Assembly (NCBI RefSeq): GCF_014636865.1
Contig: NZ_BMER01000005.1
Location: forward strand, 246,584 to 310,583
Length of the DNA stretch: 64,000 nucleotides
Direction: 5' to 3'
From: Parapedobacter pyrenivorans
Lineage (GTDB): Bacteria > Bacteroidota > Bacteroidia > Sphingobacteriales > Sphingobacteriaceae
Shown here: one piece after another, positions 43,241 through 49,298 of the stretch
Layout: every line of letters starts with the position of its first letter
How positions within the stretch are numbered: the stretch's first letter is position 1
The notes under the pieces: model-generated
The model's input: only the letters and a program-made list of their open reading frames with translations
Databases searched by the model: none
Told to the model about the DNA's origin: nothing
Made by a program: the position numbers and the translations under genes

Positions 43241-43558
43241 TAAAACCTGCCTAATCCGCTTTATACATCTTCCCGCAAAATGCCAATCACCTATGGTTGG
43301 CCCATTCCCCCTTCTTTACCGATACCTTCCCGATGGTTTCCCCTTGAAGTGCCGTCTTTTGGCCTTTTTGCCGGGATACGGTGGGGTATCGCAGGGATAA
43401 CGCACGGATATGGGATAGGGGAAGGTGGGCTCATGCATAGCCGGGCAATGGGGAGACAAAAGCGTCATCCAACGACATTTGCGTCATTTCGCGACATCCG
43501 CGACAAAGCTCCCTGCACAGCTGCCGACCTTTGTGCTGTTGTTTAAATGATCTCATTT
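43241..43558. other. Intergenic region before the DUF5675 cassette, with short repeats
   Basis: This 318-base stretch has no credible gene; an 88-codon open frame at 43280-43546 has poor composition and no family resemblance. At 43462-43480 and 43481-43499 two imperfect 19-base direct repeats (GCGTCATCCAACGACATTT and GCGTCATTTCGCGACATCC) are followed by a partial third copy to about 43508. They precede a weak -7 box (GACCTTTG) some 30 bases before the next gene, so they could be regulatory. Confidence 0.5.
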
Positions 43559-44326
43559 ATGGCACAACAGGAAAGTATCATTAAATTAAAAGGAAAGATC
43601 GGGGATCTGACCTTTTACGAAACCAAAGACGGGTACCAGGCACGGCAAGCCAAGGGGGTAGACCCCCGGCGCATCGCCACGGAGCCCAACTACCAGCGCA
43701 CGCGGGAGAACAATGCCGAATTCGCTACGGGCGCTGCAGCAGCCAAGCGCCTGCGCGACACCTTGCGGCCGATGATCCTGCTCACGTATGACCCCAAGAT
43801 GCCCGCTCGGCTCTTCAGCCGGGTGATGCGCGTGGTGAAGGCCGATGCGGTGAGCGACCGCGGTGAGCGTCGTGTATTGCCCGATAACCTGGGGCTGCTC
43901 GGGCAGTTCGGTTTCAACGTGGTGGCGTCGCTGACCAACACGCTCTTCGTGAGGCCACAATGCACGGTAGACCGCGATGCGGGCACCGTGACGCTGGACA
44001 TTCCCTCGCTGGTACCTGCGCTTACCATCGCGGCACCCCAGGGAGCCACGCACTTCCAATTTAATTTCGGTGCGGCAGTCATCGATTTCGACACCGAAGG
44101 GGAAGGCAATGGATCGGCCATTGTCCTAGCTGAAAGCGAGACCAGCGTGCTGAATTCAGAGCCGTTTGCGGGCACCAGTCTCACGGCGGCGGTCCCTCCG
44201 GCGAGCACGCTCCCGCTGTTCGTGCTGTTCGGCATTTCCTTTTACCAGGAGGTAAACGGCAAGCCGTATCCGCTCAACAATGGGGCGTACAATCCCATCG
44301 ATGTCTTCCGGATTGATGTGGCATGA
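43559..44326 (+). CDS. Uncharacterised protein, first gene of the DUF5675 cassette
   Basis: The 255-residue protein begins QESIIKLKGKIGDLTFYETK and contains ATEPNYQRTRENNAEFATGA, a pattern I associate with small Bacteroidota proteins of unknown function with a beta-strand start and a QRTREN helix; similar KGKIG/QR motifs are seen in DUF6266 proteins. The rest is beta-rich with no signal peptide. No enzyme motif is visible. It overlaps the DUF5675 gene by four bases (ATGA), so the two are translationally coupled, and the unit ends in a strong terminator. Function unknown. Confidence 0.65.
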   Translation: MAQQESIIKLKGKIGDLTFYETKDGYQARQAKGVDPRRIATEPNYQRTRENNAEFATGAAAAKRLRDTLRPMILLTYDPKMPARLFSRVMRVVKADAVSDRGERRVLPDNLGLLGQFGFNVVASLTNTLFVRPQCTVDRDAGTVTLDIPSLVPALTIAAPQGATHFQFNFGAAVIDFDTEGEGNGSAIVLAESETSVLNSEPFAGTSLTAAVPPASTLPLFVLFGISFYQEVNGKPYPLNNGAYNPIDVFRIDVA

Positions 44327-44742
44327 TGGAGCTCTATTTGAAGCGCCAGTATCACCCTGACGGAACCAATGGCGAGATCGCGCATCAGCACCATGCGGTA
44401 TGTGCATGTATTGAGCTGCCCTGGCGGGATAACCGCCGGTTCATCAGCTGCATACCGGAGGGGCGCTACCGCTTAGTGAAGCGCAGGCATCCCCGCTGGG
44501 GTGAGCAGTTGGCTGTGGCCCATGTGCCGGGGCGCGAGGGTATCCTCATCCATCCGGCAAACGATGCGCTTACTCAATTGCAGGGATGTATCGCGCCCGT
44601 CACCTCGTGCACCGCGCCGGGCGTAGGAAGCTACAGCCGTGTGGCGTTGGAGCGGCTCAAAGATCTCGTGTATCCCGTATTGGAAGCAGGGGAGGACGTG
44701 TGGCTGGTGATTGTGGAGGCGTCGGTGGTTAATGAGGCGTGA
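44323..44742 (+). CDS. DUF5675 family protein
   Basis: The 139-residue protein has the DUF5675 pattern: ACIELPWRDNRRFISCIPEGRYRL, then AVAHVPGREGILIHPANDALTQLQGCIAPV. The stretch IHPAND...GCI resembles the His...Cys active site of L,D-transpeptidases (YkuD), which link or cleave peptidoglycan peptides, but the fold match is not proven. It starts inside the stop of the previous gene and is followed 12 bases later by two small membrane-type proteins, so a cell-wall or lysis-like role is a possibility and no more. Confidence 0.7.
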   Translation: MMELYLKRQYHPDGTNGEIAHQHHAVCACIELPWRDNRRFISCIPEGRYRLVKRRHPRWGEQLAVAHVPGREGILIHPANDALTQLQGCIAPVTSCTAPGVGSYSRVALERLKDLVYPVLEAGEDVWLVIVEASVVNEA

Positions 44743-44754
44743 TTCCAATTAACG

Positions 44755-45048
44755 ATGGAAAACAGCAAACCGGCATCCGCCCCTCGGGGAGCGGCGGATG
44801 CCACGCCCGCCCAGGCGTTGAATGGGCCACCCGCCACACCGTGGTGGGTATCGCTGCGGCGGGGGCTGCAGCTGGCCAGCCAGCTGATCGTGGCCTCGCC
44901 GGTGAAGCTACCGATGCAGGTTGTCACCGCCGCCAAGGTGTTGAGCGTGGCTTTGGGCATCTGGCAAAGCTTCGAGCCGCAGCCTGGCGAGCCGCTTGGT
45001 GCAACCGCTGCGCAAGGCGACGGTGCGGAGGCCGCTGATGCGCCATGA
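44755..45048 (+). CDS. Small Ala-rich protein with amphipathic segment
   Basis: The 97-residue product has an Ala/Pro-rich start, a moderately hydrophobic middle (WWVSLRRGLQLASQLIVAS, then VVTAAKVLSVALGIWQSF) and an acidic Ala-rich tail. It could associate with the membrane through two short helices. No family is recognised. It is in the same operon as the DUF5675 gene and its end overlaps the next gene by 11 bases. GC content is clearly above that of the toxin pair upstream. Confidence 0.55.
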   Translation: MENSKPASAPRGAADATPAQALNGPPATPWWVSLRRGLQLASQLIVASPVKLPMQVVTAAKVLSVALGIWQSFEPQPGEPLGATAAQGDGAEAADAP

Positions 45049-45208
45049 CCTCCGGCTGGGCACGGCTGCCGGTACATTGCTGAGCGCCCTGCCCCACATC
45101 GGCACCAATGAACTGCTGAAGACGGCCATCCTTGCCGCCGTGGGTGCCACGGTCAGTTTCGTGGTGAGCCTCGTGCTCCACCGGTTGCGCAGGCCGCGCC
45201 GCCGGTAA
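45038..45208 (+). CDS. Small two-helix membrane protein, holin-like in layout
   Basis: The 56-residue product has a short basic start, one or two hydrophobic helices (LGTAAGTLLSALPHI and LKTAILAAVGATVSFVVSLVL) and a very basic tail (HRLRRPRRR), which is the size and charge pattern of small holin-like proteins. The start at 45038 overlaps the previous gene by 11 bases, which supports it as real. A strong terminator follows four bases after the stop. No homologous family can be named from sequence alone. Confidence 0.5.
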   Translation: MRHDLRLGTAAGTLLSALPHIGTNELLKTAILAAVGATVSFVVSLVLHRLRRPRRR

Positions 45209-45211
45209 TCC

Positions 45212-45242
45212 AACCGCCCCCGATTTGCGGGGGCGGTTTTTT
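45212..45242 (+). terminator. Rho-independent terminator of the DUF5675 cassette
   Basis: AACCGCCCCCG (45212-45222) pairs perfectly with CGGGGGCGGTT (45228-45238) around a 5-nt loop and runs into six T residues (45237-45242). It closes the four-gene cassette. Confidence 0.93.
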
Positions 45243-45283
45243 GTTGCAGTGCAATTCCGTGTCATATAACCTTGAAAAGCCAG

Positions 45284-45340
45284 TATGATTATAGTTTGTG
45301 GGAATATTAGCTAAAGTTATAATCATGATTATAACTTTAG
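45284..45340. repeat. 30-bp perfect palindrome plus direct repeat, solo iteron-like array
   Basis: CTAAAGTTATAATCA (45311-45325) and its exact complement TGATTATAACTTTAG (45326-45340) form a perfect 30-bp palindrome. TGATTATAGTTT at 45286-45297 repeats the half site 40 bp upstream, and TATAACCTT at 45265-45273 may be a degenerate fourth copy. The pattern resembles the arrays in front of the orphan ATPases, but no ATPase gene adjoins it. The stop codon of the next gene lies inside it. Confidence 0.8.
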
Positions 45341-45531
45341 TATACCACCCGCTCCACCTCTTCCACCTCCAATCCCATATAATCCGCAAATTCGGGTATC
45401 GATACCGGCTGGTGCGGCAGTTTGCCCAGCACGAAATGGATGTCTTTGAGCAGGCGCTGCGCCTGCCGGATGCTTTTGCCCGTGATGATGCTCACATCAT
45501 GGGGCAGGATGACGAGTCTTTTTTTCTTCAT
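45337..45531 (-). CDS. Small conserved Bacteroidota protein, helix-turn-helix-like
   Basis: The 64-residue protein (MKKKRLVILPHDVSIITGKS start) has the pattern of a small Bacteroidota family of unknown role: a basic start, a helix IRQAQRLLKDIHFVLGKL, and PVSIPEFADYMGLEVEEVERVV. The two helical parts could form a DNA-binding unit like MerR/excisionase-type winged helices (the xTGKSxRxAQRLL pattern), but no direct evidence shows DNA binding. The stop codon lies in the 30-bp palindrome. It is transcribed away from the structured region at 45676. Confidence 0.65.
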   Translation of the reverse strand: MKKKRLVILPHDVSIITGKSIRQAQRLLKDIHFVLGKLPHQPVSIPEFADYMGLEVEEVERVVY

Positions 45532-45675
45532 AAGTAGGTATTGGAGCCTAAAGCGGATAATTTCGTATCTTAGCGACGAATTAAGGTTTTAATTGATTTA
45601 CGTTAAAAAACACATAGTTGATTAGATAGAAGATTAAATAGACATATCACTAATAGCGACAGCTATTTTTCTCGT

Positions 45676-45802
45676 AACCGAAATACTGCTAAATTTTAAA
45701 CTACGCGAAGAAGAATCTGCTGGACGCCCGGTCATGCGGGCGCCAGGTTCTTTGCGTAGACCGTTTAGCAGCGGTTCGGTTGCGGGAGTTTGGTTGCCCG
45801 CA
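45676..45802 (+). ncRNA. Strongly self-complementary leader or small RNA candidate
   Basis: Nested pairings on the plus strand are AACCGAA 45676-45682 with TTCGGTT 45775-45781, CTGCTAAA 45686-45693 with TTTAGCAG 45764-45771, CTACGC 45701-45706 with GCGTAG 45754-45759, AAGAA 45708-45712 with TTCTT 45748-45752, and TGG/CGCCCG 45721-45730 with CGGGCG/CCA 45737-45745. Together these make one long hairpin of 106 nt. A second hairpin, TGCGGG 45781-45786 with CCCGCA 45797-45802, follows. The ATG of the next gene is 15 bases on. It is either a structured 5' leader or a separate RNA; no known family is recognised. On the other strand the pairing is equally possible. Confidence 0.55.
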
Positions 45803-45816
45803 GCTGTTTCATAGCC

Positions 45817-46047
45817 ATGATCGTACCACTCCCCACAGACATCCTGAAGGTTCCCATCGCTGATATCCCCGAGCTGGGTAGAAAATTCCAAGCATGCTGC
45901 CAGGCATGCGGATTCCATACCCTGCGGGAGGTTTGCCAACTAGGGGCTTATGAAGCTTCAAAAGACCGGTACCTCGGGCCTGATCATTTCCGCAAGCTGG
46001 TGGATTTCTTGCAGGAGCGCCGGATACTGCGCGCCCTACACGACTAG
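45817..46047 (+). CDS. Small protein resembling the RNA polymerase alpha C-terminal domain
   Basis: The 76-residue product reads VPIADIPELGRKFQACCQACGF, then HTLREVCQLGAYE and LGPDHFRKLVDFLQERRI. The order of a helix, a TLREV helix, a Gly-turn and a final helix is that of the helix-hairpin-helix alpha-CTD, the part of RNA polymerase alpha that touches DNA and activators. Here it is a separate small protein, as found in some Bacteroidota genomes. It is preceded by the structured leader and converges with the LytTR gene, one base between them. A DNA-binding adaptor role is possible but untested. Confidence 0.65.
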   Translation: MIVPLPTDILKVPIADIPELGRKFQACCQACGFHTLREVCQLGAYEASKDRYLGPDHFRKLVDFLQERRILRALHD

Positions 46048-46048
46048 C

Positions 46049-46783
46049 TTACTGGCCTGTACCCTGGGAGTCATCCCGGAAGCGCGCACGCAATTCGGCG
46101 CGATGGGCCCTGCTCACCGGTACAACCGCATCCGTACCAAAGAACGTCACGAAGTCCGGCCCAAGCCGGCGCAATTGCCATAACGAAATGATATAACTTT
46201 TATGCACCTGCAGGAAGTAGGTTTTAGGAAGCATGTCCGAAACTTCTTTCAGCGTTTGGCGGAAAGAGACCTTGTCGTCATTTCCCAGATGAATCGTTGT
46301 TTCGTTGCCACGTACCTCTATAAACCTGATCTCAATTGGCAATACCCGCTCTTTTATAGCCCCTGTTCCAAACGTGATGTGTTCGGTAAGCGAATGATCC
46401 GTTTTCGGTTTGCCGTTCATCCGGTCTACGGTCCGTTTCATCGCCTCTTTAAAATCGCCAAACGAAAACGGCTTGGTCAGGTAATGGATGGCATCAAACT
46501 CATGACTCTTTGTTGCCGTCTTTTTAGAATTGTGTCCCGTCATAAACACAACAAGCGGTTTTTTTGGCAGGGATTCTATCATTTCCATCCCATTCATATC
46601 GGGCAGTTGGATGTCGGCGATTAGCAAGTGTACCGGATTTTCAAGCAGGAAATCGCGGGTTTCCGTTGCGGAAGTAAAACAACCTTTGCATTCAAAATTC
46701 GGCAATTCCTTGAAATACAATAATAACAGTTCATGGATTTTGGTGTCGTCTTCCATGATAACGTAGTAGATGATTGGCTCCAT
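46049..46783 (-). CDS. LytTR family response regulator
   Basis: The 244-residue protein has a receiver domain (about 5-120; phosphoacceptor Asp in LLIADIQLPDMNGMEM, conserved Thr in VVFMTGHNS, Lys in YLTKPF) and a LytTR DNA-binding domain (about 145-235: EIRFIEVRGNETTIHL, FLQVHKSYIISLWQLRR). LytTR regulators often control virulence, bacteriocin or peptide-signalling genes. Its start shares one base with the stop of the histidine kinase, so the pair is translationally coupled. It is the last gene of the unit that begins with the 49-residue peptide at 49021. Confidence 0.93.
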   Translation of the reverse strand: MEPIIYYVIMEDDTKIHELLLLYFKELPNFECKGCFTSATETRDFLLENPVHLLIADIQLPDMNGMEMIESLPKKPLVVFMTGHNSKKTATKSHEFDAIHYLTKPFSFGDFKEAMKRTVDRMNGKPKTDHSLTEHITFGTGAIKERVLPIEIRFIEVRGNETTIHLGNDDKVSFRQTLKEVSDMLPKTYFLQVHKSYIISLWQLRRLGPDFVTFFGTDAVVPVSRAHRAELRARFRDDSQGTGQ

Positions 46784-47841
46784 TAATTATATATTATGGT
46801 TAAATAGACGGTGTATGTGTGCTCCTCTTCCCGGATTTCCAGCTTTACATCATGCCTATCCAGCAAGGCAAGCTCTTGCTTCACGAGCTCAAGGCCCTTG
46901 CCCGTGCTTTCCACCTTCTTGCCACCTATGCGCTTGGCATTGGCGCAAGAAAAAGCCATCATTCCCCTGTTGAAAACAAAGCTTACGTTTATTGGATGCG
47001 TTAGATCTACCAATCCATGGGTGTCGCTGTTTTCAAGGATCGTAGTGAGTGTCAATGGCCCGATGGTCTGCATGGTCGGCTCACCCTCCGCTGTTATGCG
47101 GATAATCCGCTCATCGTTGCCCCTCCGCAGTCGGATAGAGGTAACCACCTGGTCGAAATAGCCGAGTGCCCTATGGATGTCTACCAATGGTACACGCTGC
47201 TGCACCACACCCGCTATATAGTCAAACGTTTTGCCGATATGCGTTACCTGGTCAGCCGTGTACGTATCGCCCGCCAGTGTGGCACGGGTAGCTACATCGG
47301 TCATCACGTGCTTGGCATAGTGCGACTGGCCTGCATTCAGCAGCTGATCATTCTTTGTTTCAACCAATTCCTTTTCGCGCAGGGCAGTTTGGTGTTCCAA
47401 TGCAATAACCCGCTTGCCCATCATTTCTTTTCGATAAAATACATAGTATAAGCCCGCGCCAATCCATACGGTCTTTAGCCCTATAAGCACCTTAGCCGAG
47501 AATTCTTTTACGTCAAATTCGGCGTGGGCGTACTGGAGTTCAATGCCCAGTAGCGGAAAGAGTACATACACCAACACCGGTGCCGCCAAGGGGAGCACCA
47601 AGGAGAATAGCAATGCTATTTTGCCGGCATACCGCCGTCTGCCCCGGTCAAAAGAAATCCGGATGAGGTAACAGTACCCATAAAACGCCGCGATCTGGGA
47701 TCCACCCACCGCCAGTGAATGTGTGAAATCGGTATTATCATGCAAGAAACGATTAACGATATACGTCAACACGATAAACAAGGCGCCAAAGGCAACCTGC
47801 AATCCAACAGGCAAATGCAAAGGTGTTTTTTTCTTTTCCAT
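46783..47841 (-). CDS. Membrane histidine kinase of the LytS/AgrC kind, atypical His box
   Basis: The 352-residue protein has four hydrophobic segments (about 9-32, 41-61, 73-98, 114-133) with little outside the membrane. Then come a coiled-coil, an H-box reading LLNAGQSHYAKHVM (the usual form is QxNPHFLFN), and a HATPase domain with TTILENSDTHG and STGKGLELVKQELALL. The His is present but the surrounding residues differ, and the Asn is replaced, so phosphotransfer ability needs proof. A membrane-embedded sensor is typical of kinases for peptides or lipids. It is co-transcribed with the LytTR gene and follows the acyltransferase by 65 bases. Confidence 0.85.
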   Translation of the reverse strand: MEKKKTPLHLPVGLQVAFGALFIVLTYIVNRFLHDNTDFTHSLAVGGSQIAAFYGYCYLIRISFDRGRRRYAGKIALLFSLVLPLAAPVLVYVLFPLLGIELQYAHAEFDVKEFSAKVLIGLKTVWIGAGLYYVFYRKEMMGKRVIALEHQTALREKELVETKNDQLLNAGQSHYAKHVMTDVATRATLAGDTYTADQVTHIGKTFDYIAGVVQQRVPLVDIHRALGYFDQVVTSIRLRRGNDERIIRITAEGEPTMQTIGPLTLTTILENSDTHGLVDLTHPINVSFVFNRGMMAFSCANAKRIGGKKVESTGKGLELVKQELALLDRHDVKLEIREEEHTYTVYLTIIYN

Positions 47842-47906
47842 TAGGTATGGTTTGTTATGAATCGGTAAAAATGAGCGTTTAAATTACAATAAATATCACA
47901 ATTACC

Positions 47907-48779
47907 CTAGCTGGCATGCACATTCAACCATCCCTCCCATTCATATGGGCGGAGGCCTGCCACTTCCGCCAGCATGGCGTATAGCGTTGCTGTTGCACGT
48001 GCGGCATACGCCGCTTCATCTTCTCCCTGCAATGGTAGTAGCGGAGCAAGTTGCCTGTACAACAGGTGGTTGCTGCGCCCGGCAGTGATGCCTGTGGCCT
48101 TGCGTGTGCAGATGATGGGATACAAGGGCAATCCCAACCGGTAAGCCAATACGGCTGTGCCTTTCCGTACGCGCAGTTGCCCGGCACAAAACGGCAGCGT
48201 CAGTAAATTACCCGTATTTTCCGCATCGCCCGAGCCCGTGTTGCCATCCAAGTACACCAGCAAACAGCGCCCCTGTTTAGCGGCCCGCGCCATGCTTATC
48301 AGCGAGCTAGGAAGCGAGGCATTGATAAAATCGATGTCGGGCTTGATGCCGATATGCTGCGCTGCAGGCTCAAAGCGGTTTTCGAAGGTCTCTTTTTCCT
48401 GCTTCAGCACGTCGCCGGCCACGACCAGGCTGAGGGGTGTGCCGGCATGGGCAAGCAGCAAGTTCAGGAAACGGTATGACCCCGTATGGAAGGTGCAGAT
48501 AATGCCCGGGCGCTTCTGCAGGGCGCTGGCATAGCTAGCATCCCATCCGTGTACCTGCATGGCGCAAGCCTGCTCAATGTCCAGGTCGCTCAGCATCCTG
48601 TTGGCCTGCAATTGGTTAAATAAACTCAGGTAATCACGCTGGGGTATATGCGGCAATAGGCTATACACGTTTGCGCTAAAGTAGGCAAACTCCCGCTGCA
48701 TGCGTTGGTTGGTGTTTTTCAGATCGTGTTGCAGGTAGGCATCAATCCGTTTTGTCCGGTCTGTAAGTATGTTTAACAT
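47907..48779 (-). CDS. LpxL/lysophospholipid-acyltransferase-fold protein
   Basis: The 290-residue protein resembles the LpxL/HtrB acyltransferase group: GIICTFHTGSYRFLNLLLAH at about 90-110 fits the His-motif strand, and a later part (LDGNTGSGDAENTGNLLTLP, then RKGTAVLAYRLGLPLYPIICTR) matches the G/pocket region before the PxxxxR end. The HxxxxD/E catalytic pair is incomplete: the acid position holds Arg (HTGSYR). Whether it transfers fatty acid to a peptide, a lipid or at all is open. It follows a 49-residue peptide gene and precedes the kinase, so it may modify that peptide. It lacks a clear membrane span. Confidence 0.7.
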   Translation of the reverse strand: MLNILTDRTKRIDAYLQHDLKNTNQRMQREFAYFSANVYSLLPHIPQRDYLSLFNQLQANRMLSDLDIEQACAMQVHGWDASYASALQKRPGIICTFHTGSYRFLNLLLAHAGTPLSLVVAGDVLKQEKETFENRFEPAAQHIGIKPDIDFINASLPSSLISMARAAKQGRCLLVYLDGNTGSGDAENTGNLLTLPFCAGQLRVRKGTAVLAYRLGLPLYPIICTRKATGITAGRSNHLLYRQLAPLLPLQGEDEAAYAARATATLYAMLAEVAGLRPYEWEGWLNVHAS

Positions 48780-48823
48780 GGTTTTTCGGGTTTATGGTGT
48801 TATCATTGTGTTGTGGTCGCGTT

Positions 48824-48855
48824 AAAAAAACGGGGGCAGCATCGGCCGCCCCCGT
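48824..48855 (-). terminator. Terminator between the small peptide gene and the acyltransferase gene
   Basis: On the minus strand ACGGGGGC (48855-48848) pairs perfectly with GCCCCCGT (48837-48830) and is followed by a seven-T run. It sits 17 bases after the peptide stop, so most transcripts should end here and the acyltransferase/kinase genes would be read through less often. Confidence 0.9.
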
Positions 48856-48871
48856 ATCACCATTCCGTGCA

Positions 48872-49021
48872 TTACAGCGGGGTAAACCCGCACTTCGGCA
48901 CTTTAGGCTCATCTTCCTCGTCAGCGCTCAGCAAACCAAACAGGGCCTGCAAAGGCATTGGGTTTTCCATGATCGTACCTGCACAAGACTGGGCTTTGCT
49001 ATCGAAATTCATCGTTTTCAT
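48872..49021 (-). CDS. Small 49-residue Cys-containing peptide, putative signal or RiPP precursor
   Basis: A short gene reads MKTMNFDSKAQSCAGTIMEN, then PMPLQALFGLLSADEEDEP and KVPKCGFTPL. It has a basic-polar start, an amphipathic or hydrophobic centre, an acidic linker (ADEEDEP) and a short end with a single Cys, the layout of precursor peptides with a separable leader. Cys13 and Cys44 are the only cysteines. A good terminator follows, which suggests strong expression of the short transcript. Its position directly before the acyltransferase-fold gene and the kinase/LytTR pair suggests that it is processed or sensed by them. Start could also be the ATG at 49012. No known peptide family is recognised. 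Confidence 0.6.
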   Translation of the reverse strand: MKTMNFDSKAQSCAGTIMENPMPLQALFGLLSADEEDEPKVPKCGFTPL

Positions 49022-49201
49022 TTCGTGATAATCCAACTATTAAACCATTACCCGCTTTGGTGTTTACCGGGGCTTCAGGCACCTTCCCCGTACCTGCGGC
49101 CGCAGGGTATTTGTGTGATCACGATGCAAGGATAAGGAGCCGAAAACACATATGGAAAGGGTAGGGATACATAGCCGGATATCGGTATACGAACGGCGCA
49201 A

Positions 49202-49240
49202 ATTTGTGATAACCTGCAACAGCTACCGGTTATCACAAAT
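49202..49240. promoter_or_regulatory. 13-bp inverted repeat operator between the peptide gene and the AraC gene
   Basis: ATTTGTGATAACC (49202-49214) and GGTTATCACAAAT (49228-49240) are exact inverted copies with a 13-base spacer. Related half sites are TTTCGTGATAATCC at 49020-49033, which overlaps the start codon of the peptide gene on the other strand, and CATCACAAGG near 49251-49260. The layout suggests that a dimeric regulator, perhaps the AraC protein, controls both divergent genes. Confidence 0.7.
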
Positions 49241-49298
49241 ACATGCCGTTCATCACAAGGTCTTTGCTATGCGGAGATCGGTTGGCTAGTTTCGAAGC

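Noticed and set aside
43280-43546. 88-codon open frame before the DUF5675 cassette
   Set aside because: Composition is unlike that of neighbours, there is no family resemblance, and it covers the repeat and promoter region.
45284-45340. Terminator for the 45337 gene
   Set aside because: The palindrome is AT-rich, symmetric in sequence with no loop, and lacks a following T run; a better terminator for the plus strand lies at 45212.
45676-45802. Integron attC site
   Set aside because: Length and pairing are suggestive, but the conserved RYYYAAC/GTTRRRY ends are absent and there is no integrase or cassette array.
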